Notes: generated by a model not told the origin, from the letters alone. DNA of 64,000 nt from Candidatus Thiodiazotropha sp. (ex Monitilora ramsayi) (GCA_025655575.1 JAHXIP010000002.1:248001-312000), one strand, 5' to 3'; counted from the stretch's first letter, positions 1 to 10,159 are shown. Numbers and translations are program-made.

Positions 1-805
1 CACCATAGAAAATACCAGTTACAGGGCCAAAGGCTGCACCAATATTCAGAAAACCGTTGACTGCACCACTGATAGTATCAACACCTTTCAATATGAATTG
101 ATGCCCATTATCAGTGCCGAAAAGGTTCGACGCATCAAAACCAAATGGATTCGTCGCACTAGGTGCAACCGCTCCTGGCCCAAGTATCTCGCGAGTACTA
201 CTCTCCCCACCATCTAGACCCGGTATGTAATTCGGAATCGCTTGAGAAACAATAACCTGTAGATTTCCAGAATTACCAATATTCGTTTCCGCATTAATCA
301 TCCACACTGGAATGCGAGCATCTTCCATAGCATTTTGATTTAATTCTCGAAAATCGGTGGGATTGATTATATCTAGCAATTTTATGCCGTCAGCAGTGCC
401 CCATACTACTTGTTGCTTCCCAAGCCTTAGATCCCACCCAAACAAAGCAGTATCGGCGTAGAGCTCTCGTACGTAATCGTTCTGGGTATAAAGTTTATGC
501 CCCTTAAGATCATCAGAAGCACCTTCTGAATCGTAGATGAGATTTATGTCTGCATGCCAGGTACTCTCTTCACCAAGGTCTCCATTCATGAAGATTCTTG
601 CAGAGTTTTCGAATTTCATCAGGTCACCTCTATCGTGACCATGTGTATCTACAGTGGTTAATGCTTCCCCAGTCACTTGACCATCCCGGGTGAAAACCGA
701 AGTCTCATTTTTCAGATACCCGGTAACCTCAACCTCAGCGACCGCCGCCCCGGGTAATACCAAGGCAAGTAGTATCGACTGATAAATTTTGCTGCGTTTG
801 AACAT
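1..805 (-). CDS. DUF1302-type outer membrane protein, C-terminus missing
   Basis: The reading frame starts at ATG 805 and stays open to the window edge, giving 268 residues without a stop, so the C-terminal part lies outside. A GGAGG ribosome binding site sits about 9 bases upstream. A signal peptide (MFKRSKIYQSILLALVLPGAAVA) ends near residue 23. The segment around RLGKQQVVWGTADG followed by a DIINPTDFRE motif is typical of DUF1302 proteins, which are predicted outer membrane beta-barrels of unknown cargo. It lies downstream of a LolA-like gene on the same strand, a common pairing with RND/MMPL-type lipid exporters. The family call is good; the transport role is inferred. Confidence 0.75.
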   Translation of the reverse strand, partial: MFKRSKIYQSILLALVLPGAAVAEVEVTGYLKNETSVFTRDGQVTGEALTTVDTHGHDRGDLMKFENSARIFMNGDLGEESTWHADINLIYDSEGASDDLKGHKLYTQNDYVRELYADTALFGWDLRLGKQQVVWGTADGIKLLDIINPTDFRELNQNAMEDARIPVWMINAETNIGNSGNLQVIVSQAIPNYIPGLDGGESSTREILGPGAVAPSATNPFGFDASNLFGTDNGHQFILKGVDTISGAVNGFLNIGAAFGPVTGIFYG

Positions 806-907
806 CAATGATTCCTCCCAGATTCGACGAACAACCGGATCTCAATTGTTTTTTATACCGGATTCGAAGCGGTGTGGGCCGCCATAGTGTGGCAACCAAA
901 ATTTTTT

Positions 908-932
908 GGGGATACCTATTTTAGGCATCCCC
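908..932 (-). terminator. Hairpin between LolA-like gene and DUF1302 gene
   Basis: A GGGGAT..CCTA / TAGG..ATCCCC inverted repeat with one mismatch lies just past the stop of the LolA-like gene. On the minus strand it is followed by a run of A and then T. It may be a partial terminator or an RNA-processing hairpin that sets unequal expression of the two genes. Confidence 0.4.
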
Positions 933-940
933 ATTTATCG

Positions 941-1918
941 TTAGCGTTTGATTTTTCTCAGAGTCTTCTCTGACCAGAAGTCGGATTCCCAATCCTGGTT
1001 TATCTGCACCACATCCTGTGGAATGACTGCCCAGGTCTCGTGACCGGTGGAAAAGGTTTTGCCATACCAATAACCCCAGGAGAGTGCACGGGGATCATCG
1101 AGTCCAAGACTAACCCAGTTTCGGTCGATAACCTTGACCTTTTCACCACCTTTGAAATATTCCGTGCGGTAGTCGGCAAAGGTTTTTGTATCGACGTAGC
1201 TGACACGATGATCGTACCACCAGTTCTCCCGCTTGGTTGTACTCTTCAGCTTATAAACCTCTTTACCTTTGTGATCGCAAGCCGCGTCAGGCGGGTTGGG
1301 TAGATATTTATTCTTGGCTTCACTTTTCTCGATGGCACCAAGGCAATCATTGAATGTTTCAGTGCCAAGCAGCTCATGGGTTTCATGCATCGGTTTACGC
1401 AGGGTTACGTCACCGAAGGTGAAATCCGTACCACCCCAGGCATCATCGTGGGCAGGCTCGGCAAAACGGCGGATCTTACGCAGGGCCGGCAACCAGATAG
1501 AGTAAGATTGACTCTTGTTATCATCCAGGTAATCCGTGATCAGCATGCCGGTACCCTTCAACTTACCGGAACGGAAGATGGCGATATCCTGAGAGCTGGT
1601 GGAACCGTCGCTGTATTCGTTATTGAGATAACGTTCAAGCGTAATGGTGGTCGGTCTGCTGCCCGCTGACTTATTGACCAACACGGTAATCTTGCCAGGT
1701 TTGGCCTTGCGGCTCTTTTTTGGGTCCTTGTTGTTGTTGGTGATGCCGTATTTTTTCACGCCATAGAAATGGTTGACGAAATAGACCTGATCAGCGATCT
1801 CGTCAGCACTAGGTGTGCCGGTCGGTAGTGGAAGGTCCTTAGACACGCCGGCAACGGCGAGGCCTGAAAACATAAAACCAACTGCCGCAGCTGCGGACAC
1901 AAACTTATGCACCTGCAT
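941..1918 (-). CDS. LolA-like outer membrane lipoprotein-sorting protein
   Basis: 325 residues with a clear signal peptide (hydrophobic residues 8-23). The WLPALRKIRR segment, the GTDFTFGDV segment and the FADYRTEYF motif in the C-terminal half match the LolA_like (PF17131) family, periplasmic half-barrel proteins thought to carry a lipid or other hydrophobic ligand. In known genomes such genes sit beside DUF1302 proteins and MMPL/RND exporters; here the DUF1302 partner follows directly on the same strand, and any exporter would lie outside the window. The ligand is unknown. The start ATG at 1918 is preceded by a GGAGGAT ribosome binding site. Confidence 0.75.
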   Translation of the reverse strand: MQVHKFVSAAAAVGFMFSGLAVAGVSKDLPLPTGTPSADEIADQVYFVNHFYGVKKYGITNNNKDPKKSRKAKPGKITVLVNKSAGSRPTTITLERYLNNEYSDGSTSSQDIAIFRSGKLKGTGMLITDYLDDNKSQSYSIWLPALRKIRRFAEPAHDDAWGGTDFTFGDVTLRKPMHETHELLGTETFNDCLGAIEKSEAKNKYLPNPPDAACDHKGKEVYKLKSTTKRENWWYDHRVSYVDTKTFADYRTEYFKGGEKVKVIDRNWVSLGLDDPRALSWGYWYGKTFSTGHETWAVIPQDVVQINQDWESDFWSEKTLRKIKR

Positions 1919-2262
1919 TTTCGATCCTCCTCAGTGGGACGGTCCCTGGCTATTACCGGCCGCCCGTATATTATTGAATTAAGCTTTTCTAATGAGACAC
2001 TTAGGAAAAGCCCCTACATTAATAGCAGACTGTTAGACAGTTTAGCAATCGGGGTTAACCTTAACTTGAAAAAATATTTTTTGTTTTTATCAATAGCTTG
2101 CGAAAACCATATTAGAAGCCATCCCTTAGCGTTTGCTTAAGATGCCCCACGAAAAAACACATTCATCAGCCCTAACAATATGCGCATAACAGGAATAAAC
2201 TTGAATTCAACCCATTGATATAACAAAATTTCCCCCCTGACATCTGATCAAGCCTGGAATTC
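1919..2262. other. Divergent intergenic region upstream of hemA
   Basis: This 344-base AT-rich stretch separates two divergent genes and must hold promoters for both. I could not pick a convincing -35/-10 pair or an operator. No RNA gene or conserved small reading frame was seen. Confidence 0.5.
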
Positions 2263-3531
2263 ATGTCGATACTTGCCCTTGGACTCAATCACAAAACAGC
2301 CCCCGTCGAGATCCGGGAGCGGTTGACCTTTGGGCCGGATATTATTGCCGGGGCGCTACGCAGCCTGAAAGAGCATCCTGCCGTCAAAGAGGCCGTCATT
2401 CTCTCCACCTGCAATCGCACTGAGGCCTACTGCTGTCTGGGTCAGGAAGATCACGAACCCCTCGCAGACTGGTTAAGTGAATTCCACGGTATTGATAGCG
2501 ATCGGGTCAATCCCTATCTCTACAGCCACTTTGGGGATGATGCGATCAAGCACCTGCTGCGCGTCTCCTGCGGTCTGGACTCCCTGGTGCTTGGTGAACC
2601 GCAGATCCTGGGGCAGGTTAAGGCCGCCTTCCAGACTGCCACCGATGCCGGCGCTACCGGCAAGCTTCTGAGCAAGCTTTTCCAACATGCGTTCTCCGCC
2701 GCCAAGCAGATTCGTACCGACACCGCCATCGGCAACAGCCCGGTATCGGTGGCATTTGCCGCCGTCAGCCTGGCCAAACAGATCTTCAGCGAGCTGTCGG
2801 AACAGACGGCTCTTCTGATCGGTGCCGGTGAAACCATTGAGCTGGCAGCCCGCCACCTCAGTCAAAATGGCATTGGCCGTATCATCGTCGCCAACCGTAC
2901 GGTAGAAAAAGCCCACAACCTTGCCGCCCAATTCGACGGTTTTGCCATTGCGCTGACGGAACTCAGCAGCCATCTGGCCGAGGCTGACATCGTCATCTCC
3001 TCTACCGCAAGCCCGCTGCCCGTACTCGGCAAAGGCACCGTGGAGAGCGCGCTGAAAGAGCGCAAACACCGGCCGATTTTCATGGTCGACATTGCCGTTC
3101 CCCGGGATATCGAACCTGAGGTCTCCGACCTGAGCGACATCTATCTCTACACCGTCGACGATTTAGACGAAGTCATCCAGGAGAATATGCGCTCACGAGA
3201 AGAAGCGGCAGAGCAGGCTGAAGAGATCATCGAGCACTATGTGGGTGAATATCTGGGTTGGCTGCGCTCACTGGATGCGGTAGAGCTGATTCAGGACTAC
3301 CGTGCCTATGCGGAAAATCTGCGTGACGAAGTCATTCAAAAGGCGACTCAGCAACTGAATAAAGGCAAAACACCGGAAGAGGTCCTGCAATTCATGGCCC
3401 ACACACTGACCAATAAGCTGTTGCATACACCGAGCGCCCAACTGCGCCAGGCTGGATTCAATGGCCAGGTCGAATTACTCGAGGCTGCCAACACACTGTT
3501 TCAGCTAAAAAAATTCGATAACAATTCATGA
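2263..3531 (+). CDS. hemA: Glutamyl-tRNA reductase
   Basis: Reduces glutamyl-tRNA(Glu) to glutamate-1-semialdehyde with NADPH, the first committed step of C5-pathway haem synthesis. The N-terminal [13 protein letters not shown] motif and STCNRTE with catalytic Cys50 are present, followed by the [11 protein letters not shown] region (about 110-120), the NADPH-binding [14 protein letters not shown] segment (about 190), and the helical dimerisation domain. The length of 422 is normal. It overlaps prfA by four bases (ATGA), as in many gammaproteobacteria, so translation of the two is probably coupled. Confidence 0.97.
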   Translation: MSILALGLNHKTAPVEIRERLTFGPDIIAGALRSLKEHPAVKEAVILSTCNRTEAYCCLGQEDHEPLADWLSEFHGIDSDRVNPYLYSHFGDDAIKHLLRVSCGLDSLVLGEPQILGQVKAAFQTATDAGATGKLLSKLFQHAFSAAKQIRTDTAIGNSPVSVAFAAVSLAKQIFSELSEQTALLIGAGETIELAARHLSQNGIGRIIVANRTVEKAHNLAAQFDGFAIALTELSSHLAEADIVISSTASPLPVLGKGTVESALKERKHRPIFMVDIAVPRDIEPEVSDLSDIYLYTVDDLDEVIQENMRSREEAAEQAEEIIEHYVGEYLGWLRSLDAVELIQDYRAYAENLRDEVIQKATQQLNKGKTPEEVLQFMAHTLTNKLLHTPSAQLRQAGFNGQVELLEAANTLFQLKKFDNNS

Positions 3532-4610
3532 AGCCATCACTGCGCGGCAAGCTGGATCACATCGCCGAACGCTTCGAAGAGATTACCGCCCTCCTCGCCG
3601 ATCCGGAAATCCAAAGCGACCAACGCCAGTTCCGCTCTCTGGGACAGGAGTATGCCCAGCTGGAGCCCGTCGTAGAGACTTTCCGGCGGTATTTGGATAC
3701 CGAATCCGATATCGAGGCCGCTCAGGAGATGATGGGGGACCCGGAAATGGCTCCCCTTGCCAAAGAGGAGTTGACCACGGCCGAGCAGACACGTGACGCC
3801 CTGGAACCGGAACTACAGCTACTCCTGATCCCGCCTGATCCCAATGACCAGCGCAATATCTTCCTGGAGATTCGTGCCGGTACCGGTGGTGCGGAGGCAG
3901 CGCTTTTCGCCAGCGACCTCTATCGTATGTACCTTCGCTATGCCGAGCTTCACCACTGGCAGACGGAGACCATCAGCGAGAGCCAGGGTGAACACGGCGG
4001 CTACAAAGAGGTGGTCTGCCGCATCACAGGCAATGCCGTCTACTCCCGGCTGAAATTCGAGTCGGGCACGCATCGGGTTCAGCGTGTCCCGGAGACCGAA
4101 TCACAAGGCCGCATCCACACCTCCGCCTGCACCGTGGCTATCCTGCCCGAAGCGGAAACGGTAGACGACGTGGACATCAACAGCGGCGATCTGCGCATCG
4201 ATACCTACCGCGCATCCGGCGCCGGTGGACAGCATGTCAACAAGACCGATTCCGCCGTTCGCATCACCCATCTGCCCAGCGGCATCGTGGTGGAGTGTCA
4301 GGATGAGCGTTCCCAGCATAAAAACAAAGCCAGGGCCATGTCACTCCTTCAGGCCAAGTTACTCTCTCAGGCACAGGATGAGATCACTACCGCCCAAGCC
4401 AGTTCACGCAAGCTCCAGGTGGGTAGCGGAGACCGTTCAGAGCGGATTCGGACCTACAATTACCCGCAGAACCGTATCACCGATCACCGCATCAATCTGA
4501 CTCTGTACAAGCTCGATGAGGTAATGACCGGCGTATTGGACCAGGTTATCGAACCCCTGTTGCGTGAGCACCAGGTAGAGCAATTGGCCGCCATGGGCGA
4601 GAGTGAATAA
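3528..4610 (+). CDS. prfA: Peptide chain release factor 1
   Basis: Recognises UAA and UAG and triggers release of the finished peptide. The 360-residue length is standard. The GGQ motif that enters the peptidyl-transferase centre is at 233-235, and the PxT codon-recognition tripeptide reads PET at 188-190 (PAT in E. coli). Gly-Gly-Gln is the target of the methyltransferase encoded by the next gene, prmC. Start ATG overlaps the hemA stop. Confidence 0.97.
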   Translation: MKPSLRGKLDHIAERFEEITALLADPEIQSDQRQFRSLGQEYAQLEPVVETFRRYLDTESDIEAAQEMMGDPEMAPLAKEELTTAEQTRDALEPELQLLLIPPDPNDQRNIFLEIRAGTGGAEAALFASDLYRMYLRYAELHHWQTETISESQGEHGGYKEVVCRITGNAVYSRLKFESGTHRVQRVPETESQGRIHTSACTVAILPEAETVDDVDINSGDLRIDTYRASGAGGQHVNKTDSAVRITHLPSGIVVECQDERSQHKNKARAMSLLQAKLLSQAQDEITTAQASSRKLQVGSGDRSERIRTYNYPQNRITDHRINLTLYKLDEVMTGVLDQVIEPLLREHQVEQLAAMGESE

Positions 4611-4689
4611 ACCGGATCCACCTCCCAATGTGTAGTGAAGAGGCATTGAGATCCTAAGTTAGTGATGAAAAGGGCATTGTTGAAAATCC

Positions 4690-5553
4690 ATGTCGCCAAA
4701 TCCCATCACCCTCCGCCAGGTACTGCAAGCAGCCTCAGAAAGACTTGCTTCGCTTGAGCATGCCGCCCCAGATCTGGAAGCTGCACTACTGCTCTGCCAT
4801 CTGCTGAACAAACCACGCAGCCATCTCTACGCCTGGCCAGACAACGAGCTATCCCCAGCAGAACTTGCCGAATATGAAGCGCTCATAACAAGGCGTCTCA
4901 GCGGTGAGCCCATTGCCCATATCACCGGCCTGCGGGAATTTTGGTCGCTGACGCTCAACGTTACACCAGACACACTGATTCCCAGGCCGGAGACAGAACT
5001 ATTGGTGGAGATGTCGCTCCTGCATCTGGAGACCGTTGAGCAACCAATGATTGCAGACCTCGGTACTGGCAGCGGCGCAATCGCTGTCGCGCTGGGCAGT
5101 GAAAGACCGGATGCGAGAATCCATGCCTGTGACTATTCGGAGAACGCCCTGCGGGTCGCAGAAAACAATGCGGACCAATTGAAGCTAAACAATATCAGCT
5201 TCTTCGCCGGCGACTGGTACCAAGCCCTGCCGCAAAGTGCCGTCTATGACCTTATCGCCGGCAATCCCCCCTATATCGAGCAAGATGACCCCCACCTCAG
5301 GCAGGGAGACCTACCCAGGGAACCGATTTCAGCCCTGGCATCTGGCAGTGATGGCCTGACGGACATCCGGCAGATCATTCAACAGGCAACAAACCACCTG
5401 ATCCCCGGAGGCTGGCTGCTACTGGAACACGGATACCAACAAGCGGAAGCAGTCAGGCAACTCCTTGATCTGCAGGGCTTCATAAATATCGAGACCCACA
5501 AAGATCTGGCCACACAACCTCGCGTCACTGAAGGACAAAAGCCAATCTCTTGA
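4690..5553 (+). CDS. prmC: Release factor glutamine methyltransferase
   Basis: Methylates the glutamine of the GGQ motif in RF1 and RF2 using S-adenosylmethionine. The SAM-binding DLGTGSGAIAVAL motif (123-135) and the substrate-glutamine NPPY motif (192-195) are both intact, with IPRPETE at 97-103. The length of 287 is normal. It lies 79 bases after prfA, the gene for its substrate. Confidence 0.96.
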   Translation: MSPNPITLRQVLQAASERLASLEHAAPDLEAALLLCHLLNKPRSHLYAWPDNELSPAELAEYEALITRRLSGEPIAHITGLREFWSLTLNVTPDTLIPRPETELLVEMSLLHLETVEQPMIADLGTGSGAIAVALGSERPDARIHACDYSENALRVAENNADQLKLNNISFFAGDWYQALPQSAVYDLIAGNPPYIEQDDPHLRQGDLPREPISALASGSDGLTDIRQIIQQATNHLIPGGWLLLEHGYQQAEAVRQLLDLQGFINIETHKDLATQPRVTEGQKPIS

Positions 5554-5602
5554 ATAACCGAACCGCTTGATTATTTCCCTGCTTTCACTAGGATTGAATG
5601 CT

Positions 5603-6013
5603 ATGGGCGAAACCCCACACGATTTGGTGAAACACCGGGACATTCACTTTGTCGAACTCCACCCGGACCCCAATCAGGCTGAGACTGCTAGCCATCTACT
5701 CGCTGACATTGAAGGCATCGTCAGCGTAACAATCGTCTCGGCAACGCATTTACGCATCACTTACCAACTTATGCAGCTCAGCCTGGAACAGATCGAACAT
5801 GGGCTTACGGCTATGGGTCTGCATCTCGACAATCGGTTACTGTACCGCCTCATGCGGGCACTCTACTACTACACCGAAGACACAGAACGCGCCAACCTCG
5901 GCTGTACCCAGACAGACAGCAAATGTACCCGTCAGATCTTTGCCGACCGTTACCAACGCCTCAATCACGGACTGCGTGATCATCGACCGGAACATTGGCG
6001 AAAATATCTCTGA
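5603..6013 (+). CDS. Uncharacterised small soluble protein
   Basis: 136 residues from ATG 5603, which has AGGA nine bases upstream; an earlier TTG at 5567 adds a 12-residue hydrophobic stretch and looks less likely. No signal peptide or membrane segment is seen with the ATG start. The middle (LADIEGIVSVTIVSATHLRITYQL) alternates like a ferredoxin-like alpha/beta fold of the heavy-metal-associated type, but lacks a CxxC metal motif. Two cysteines (in GCTQTDSKCT) lie toward the C-terminus, which ends in a basic HWRKYL. It sits between prmC and moeB, interrupting an otherwise common adjacency. Function unknown. Confidence 0.6.
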   Translation: MGETPHDLVKHRDIHFVELHPDPNQAETASHLLADIEGIVSVTIVSATHLRITYQLMQLSLEQIEHGLTAMGLHLDNRLLYRLMRALYYYTEDTERANLGCTQTDSKCTRQIFADRYQRLNHGLRDHRPEHWRKYL

Positions 6014-6137
6014 TCCCATACCAACCCGCGTTGTCAAAACCGCCTGTAGGAGTGCTACAGTGGCTTTTTTGATGTCTTACCATAAATAGATACGCTTCGT
6101 CTGAACACAATCTATTTGGTTGCCGGATTAATAACAT

Positions 6138-6890
6138 ATGAATGACGAACAACTGCTGCGCTACAGCCGCCAGATCATGCTGCCATCCATCGGTATCGAG
6201 GGACAGGAGAGACTCGCCTCTTCCCGCGCCTTAATCATCGGCCTGGGCGGACTCGGTTCACCCGTCTCTATGTATCTGGCGGCAGCAGGTATTGGCACCC
6301 TGGTACTGGTCGACTTCGATAAGGTCGATCTGACCAATCTTCAGCGGCAAATCGTTCACACAACAGCCGCTATCGGTCGGCCCAAGGTGGAATCAGCCAG
6401 AGATACACTGCAGGCACTCAACCCCGAAACCGAGATCCTGACCATCGACCATCCACTGGAGGGTGATGCGCTGTCCAAACAGGTTGAGCTGGCGGATGTG
6501 GTGATCGACGGCACCGACAACTTCGCGACTCGCTTCGCCATCAATCTCGCCTGTCATAAAAATCGAACGCCATTGATCTCCGGTGCCGCCATCCGCATGG
6601 AGGGACAAGTCAGTGTTTTCTCAGGGCAGCCGGGTGATCCTTGTTACCACTGCCTCTATCCCAGCGAAGGCCAGATCGATGAGACCTGCTCCGCCAATGG
6701 CGTTCTGGCACCATTGGTAGGTGTGGTCGGCAGCATTCAGGCGATCGAGGCGATCAAAGTTCTGACGGGGGCAGGCACACCGCTGATAGGAAAACTGCTG
6801 CTGTTTGATGCCCTGCAGATGGAGTGGCGGACCATCGGATTGCGGCCAGACCCTGCCTGCCCGGTCTGTAGCCAGGATCAAGTCAAATGA
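6138..6890 (+). CDS. moeB: Molybdopterin-synthase adenylyltransferase (MoeB/ThiF/HesA family)
   Basis: Adenylates the C-terminal Gly-Gly of the sulfur carrier MoaD (or ThiS) so that it can be thiocarboxylated. The nucleotide-binding GLGGLGSPV motif is at 35-43, the DNLQ-like DLTNLQRQ at 64-71, and the zinc ligands are C169/C172 and C241/C244 (CPVC). Cys184 lies in the DETCSANGV loop. The 250-residue length fits MoeB. The cognate moaD and moaE lie about 42 kb away in this window. A role in thiamine or cysteine sulfur transfer is also possible within this family. Confidence 0.92.
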   Translation: MNDEQLLRYSRQIMLPSIGIEGQERLASSRALIIGLGGLGSPVSMYLAAAGIGTLVLVDFDKVDLTNLQRQIVHTTAAIGRPKVESARDTLQALNPETEILTIDHPLEGDALSKQVELADVVIDGTDNFATRFAINLACHKNRTPLISGAAIRMEGQVSVFSGQPGDPCYHCLYPSEGQIDETCSANGVLAPLVGVVGSIQAIEAIKVLTGAGTPLIGKLLLFDALQMEWRTIGLRPDPACPVCSQDQVK

Positions 6891-6932
6891 GCCAAGGCAC
6901 ACCACCACGCTTCAACAGCACGACAGGGCCCT

Positions 6933-7532
6933 ATGAAAGGCTTGCTGTCTAATCCCTATCACGGCCCTCTGGCTATCACCGCCATCTGCACAATTTTGGG
7001 CCTTTTACCCGAAAGGCTTCAGGATCTCTTGCAGTATGAACTATCAGCCATACAAACCGGGGAATGGTGGCGCCTTGTGACAGGACACCTCGTACATCTG
7101 GGCTGGGAACATACAGTGATGAATCTGGCCGGCCTGTGGTTAATATGGCATCTCTTCCTGAACTCAGAGATCAGCTTGAAATCATGTGTCTATTGGCTCC
7201 CAGTACTCGCACTGGGCACCTCAGCCGGACTGCTGCTATGGAGCCCGGAAGTCGATTGGTATCGTGGCCTTTCCGGTGTATTACATGGCGTATTGGTCTA
7301 TCTGTTACTGCAACAGGTGAGGCGCCAACCCCGTTGGTCTATCCTCGGACTGCTACTTATTGCAGGCAAACTCACTTGGGAACAACTCACAGGACCGCTG
7401 CCCGGCAGTGAGTCCTGGGTGGATGGACGGGTAATTGTCGACGCGCACCTTTACGGGGGGATCAGCGGCGTCTTATCATGGGGGATCGAACGCAGTTATT
7501 TGCGGCTTATCCGCCAAGAGGTTACCGGGTGA
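6933..7532 (+). CDS. rrtA: Rhombosortase (rhomboid-family intramembrane protease)
   Basis: A 199-residue polytopic membrane protein with about six hydrophobic segments. The rhomboid serine motif GLSG is at 112-115 (Ser114), continuing GVLHG, and the second catalytic residue is His172 in DAHLYGGISG. The loop GHLVHLGWEHTVMNLAGL (51-68) supplies the conserved His and Asn. This short rhomboid form, with WYRGLSGVLHG, is the signature of rhombosortases, which cleave GlyGly-CTERM tails of exported proteins. A protein with such a tail is encoded at 7922-10159, two genes away and facing it. The next gene starts inside its stop codon. Confidence 0.88.
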   Translation: MKGLLSNPYHGPLAITAICTILGLLPERLQDLLQYELSAIQTGEWWRLVTGHLVHLGWEHTVMNLAGLWLIWHLFLNSEISLKSCVYWLPVLALGTSAGLLLWSPEVDWYRGLSGVLHGVLVYLLLQQVRRQPRWSILGLLLIAGKLTWEQLTGPLPGSESWVDGRVIVDAHLYGGISGVLSWGIERSYLRLIRQEVTG

Positions 7533-7912
7533 AGACAATCCTTCCATTACTCTTTCCACTGTTACTGCTTACCGCCTGTCAGACAGGGGAACAGATAGAC
7601 ATGAGTCAAGTCACGCCAAAGGAGAAGAATGCCGTTGAATCCCTGCTGTGGTTAAAACAGGCCAATGCTGAAAATGATGCCAGGCAGAGCCTCGACCGTG
7701 GTGATAAAAGACTCCTGGCCATGGCCACACGCGGATCGAATATCCCGGGGATTGAGCCTGAATTGATGTCAAAGGCCAAGAGTGTCTGCGGTGTCCGTTA
7801 CCTGCCGGGTTCCACTGACATGGTGATGGGCGAAACCCATCTAAAACTGCTGCAGGTGGCTGAGGCTTATGCAGCGAACTACAACCGGCTGGTGATCGAT
7901 CACTGCCTGTGA
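7529..7912 (+). CDS. Small predicted lipoprotein of unknown function
   Basis: 127 residues starting at GTG 7529, which overlaps the rhombosortase stop (GTGA); AAGAGG at 7516-7521 is a good ribosome binding site, so this start is preferred to the upstream ATG at 7478. The N-terminus is a lipoprotein signal with LTAC, Cys17 being the predicted lipidation site. The rest is hydrophilic and mostly helical, with two further cysteines (in SVCGVRYLPG and at the C-terminal DHCL). The tight coupling to rrtA suggests a shared pathway, but no function is known to me. Confidence 0.75.
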   Translation: MKTILPLLFPLLLLTACQTGEQIDMSQVTPKEKNAVESLLWLKQANAENDARQSLDRGDKRLLAMATRGSNIPGIEPELMSKAKSVCGVRYLPGSTDMVMGETHLKLLQVAEAYAANYNRLVIDHCL

Positions 7913-7921
7913 CGACAGTGA

Positions 7922-10159
7922 TCAGGTTCTCGCCTTACGATTAACCCGGCAACTCCTCTCTGAAAGATGCTTCAACAGGCCGCCCATTGTAAGCCACAGG
8001 GTTAACCAAAGCAGAGCACCGCCGCCTCCGCCCCCACTTCCTGGAACGATGACAGCGGGGTTACTGGAATCGACAAAGAGAGCGCCATGCTCCAACAACT
8101 CGCCATCGATTGTTTTACAGTTACTGGCCACTGGGACGTTAGGTGTCGAGATGGTGAGATCTGTATCGGAAAGTGCGAAGAATACGCTGGTAGCGCACGA
8201 CAGCATCACCCTGGCGCGTGTTATGGAGAGGGTAGTTGGTAGACTGATGGGTGGGGCGCTACCAGTTGTATTTACCAGCGTCCCTAAATCAAAATCGGGA
8301 TTGTCGTCCACATCACAGTAAGTCGAGCCATCATTTGAAAAGGCCATCAAGCTGACGTTAAGTGTGTTGCAGAAGGTTTCAGTATCTGCGGGATCCCAAT
8401 CGATGACCAATGTTCCGGCACCCTGGGTGACGCTATTGATCCGGAACGGCCCCGTTGCAGAGGCGACGCTGACCATCCGGTCATCATCTCCAAGACCGGA
8501 GTTACCATCTCTCACGGTCAGCTTGAAGTTTAGATTCCGCGACGTCGTGGGTAGTGTCTCGGCCTTATCAACACTTCCCGCCAGCAGGCTGCTGAGTCGT
8601 GGGAAGTAGCGTGTGGGCGTACTCTTCGGTAGAAAGCTACGAAACAATGGATTGTCACCTTGATCCGTGCCTAATGTTGTCACTGTTGTGGCAGTTAGAC
8701 CGACATCCACTTGATCCCACTGGTAGGAAAGAGTGTCTCCATCCGGATCACCAGATGCCTGACCGGTCAGTACAAAGGGTGTCCCTTGAGGGATAGTGAC
8801 TGCAGGGCCTGCATCGATCAGCGTCGGTAGAGTATTGCCAGTGGATACTAGCGTGCCACATGTTCTGCCTACCCCGGAAAAAACAAAACTGTTGATCTGT
8901 TGGATGCTGGTGGAATGGAAAATCGCATCCGAGTTCGCCTGAATGTCCTCACCCCCACAAATACCCGCATAGGCCATGATGGTGGAACCGCTGCCCGGCT
9001 CCACAGCAGAGATCGGCGAGCGATTGAGACCACTGCACGCATCAGTGCTGCCATTAAAGGAGTGGGTTGCGTCCAGTTGATGGCCCATCTCGTGAGCCAG
9101 CAGATCAATATAGAAAACATCGCTGTCAGGGGTTGGAAAACCGGTGTAACCATGGCCACTAAGGTTGGTACAAGCTGCACCAAGCTGGGCCAAACCACCA
9201 CCAGCAAGACCAAATAGATGCCCGATATCATAGCTGTCTACACCCACTTCGAAATCCAGTACGTCTTGGTTTTGTGGCAGCATCGTGAAAGCATCTGGAT
9301 GGGAATAGGGATCACTGAGTGGATCGGTAAAAATAAGCGTTGCTGTCAATTGCAGCTGCACCGCCAAATCCCGCCCGTAGATCTGGTTGACCCGATTGAC
9401 CGCAGTCACAATATTCGACACGGCCAGAGATGTGTTGCCGCCAAAGTACTGGGTGTATTCACCCGTAGTTGCAACGGCCAATCGATATACCCGCCGTTGG
9501 TTGCTGCTGACCGTACGCAGCGCCGTTGTTTCGGAAGGCGGGTGGAAATCTGACGCATCTGACCCCAGCTCCCCCAACCTGCAGGCATGGTCGGCCGTCC
9601 CACCCTCACTGGCGGAGACAAAATCCTGTTTGTAGAAACTCCGATAGTTACCGCTCTTATCCGGATCGATAAATACCGTCCCGCCTGGCGTGGACAGCAT
9701 GGCGTGAAAACCTGAAGGGGTCAGGTCGAGTCTGCCGGTAATGGCGGGATTGTCGATACCTTTGACGGAATAGGTGGAGATCTCCGGATGTTCAGCAGCC
9801 AGTGCCGGCGACATAATCGGTGAATCCACCACCTCAAATCGTTGCACACCACCATAGGGTAGCGGGAGTTCCAATGTTGCACCCTGACTGCTGGTAAATT
9901 CTACCGGCGCTTGCGCCAGTAACTGCTCAAGCTGAGGCTGATCTGCCTTCAGTGCGCGATAGTAGACCGGCGCCTGATTGATGGCCTTGGCTGCCTGTCC
10001 CGGCGGTGTCAGATCCTGCCAGATGCCCGCCTGAACCCCAACAGGAAGCATCAATGCGAGTGCTGCCAGTGAATTCCTCAAACTTACCATCCTCAAGCTA
10101 AGCCTCCATCTGTCTATCCTGGTCATGCCTGACGTGACATCCAACAGGCTCGCACTCAT
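7922..10159 (-). CDS. Secreted reprolysin-like zinc metalloprotease with GlyGly-CTERM tail
   Basis: 745 residues. A signal peptide ends near residue 44 (PVGVQA). The zinc-binding motif [11 protein letters not shown] is at 356-366, giving ligands His356, His360, His366 and catalytic Glu357, as in M12B/reprolysin-like proteases. A PKD/cadherin-like segment follows ([12 protein letters not shown]). The C-terminus has a run of six glycines near 709-714, a hydrophobic helix, and a basic tail: a GlyGly-CTERM sorting signal. Such tails are removed by rhombosortase after export, typically by the type II secretion system; rrtA lies just beyond the small lipoprotein gene. The start overlaps the gatB stop by four bases, so it may be the last gene of the gatB operon. 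Substrates are unknown. Confidence 0.87.
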   Translation of the reverse strand: MSASLLDVTSGMTRIDRWRLSLRMVSLRNSLAALALMLPVGVQAGIWQDLTPPGQAAKAINQAPVYYRALKADQPQLEQLLAQAPVEFTSSQGATLELPLPYGGVQRFEVVDSPIMSPALAAEHPEISTYSVKGIDNPAITGRLDLTPSGFHAMLSTPGGTVFIDPDKSGNYRSFYKQDFVSASEGGTADHACRLGELGSDASDFHPPSETTALRTVSSNQRRVYRLAVATTGEYTQYFGGNTSLAVSNIVTAVNRVNQIYGRDLAVQLQLTATLIFTDPLSDPYSHPDAFTMLPQNQDVLDFEVGVDSYDIGHLFGLAGGGLAQLGAACTNLSGHGYTGFPTPDSDVFYIDLLAHEMGHQLDATHSFNGSTDACSGLNRSPISAVEPGSGSTIMAYAGICGGEDIQANSDAIFHSTSIQQINSFVFSGVGRTCGTLVSTGNTLPTLIDAGPAVTIPQGTPFVLTGQASGDPDGDTLSYQWDQVDVGLTATTVTTLGTDQGDNPLFRSFLPKSTPTRYFPRLSSLLAGSVDKAETLPTTSRNLNFKLTVRDGNSGLGDDDRMVSVASATGPFRINSVTQGAGTLVIDWDPADTETFCNTLNVSLMAFSNDGSTYCDVDDNPDFDLGTLVNTTGSAPPISLPTTLSITRARVMLSCATSVFFALSDTDLTISTPNVPVASNCKTIDGELLEHGALFVDSSNPAVIVPGSGGGGGGALLWLTLWLTMGGLLKHLSERSCRVNRKART

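Noticed and set aside
2473..3069. 198-residue open frame on the minus strand inside hemA
   Set aside because: It lies antisense to a gene with intact catalytic motifs and shows no domain; a codon-usage shadow.
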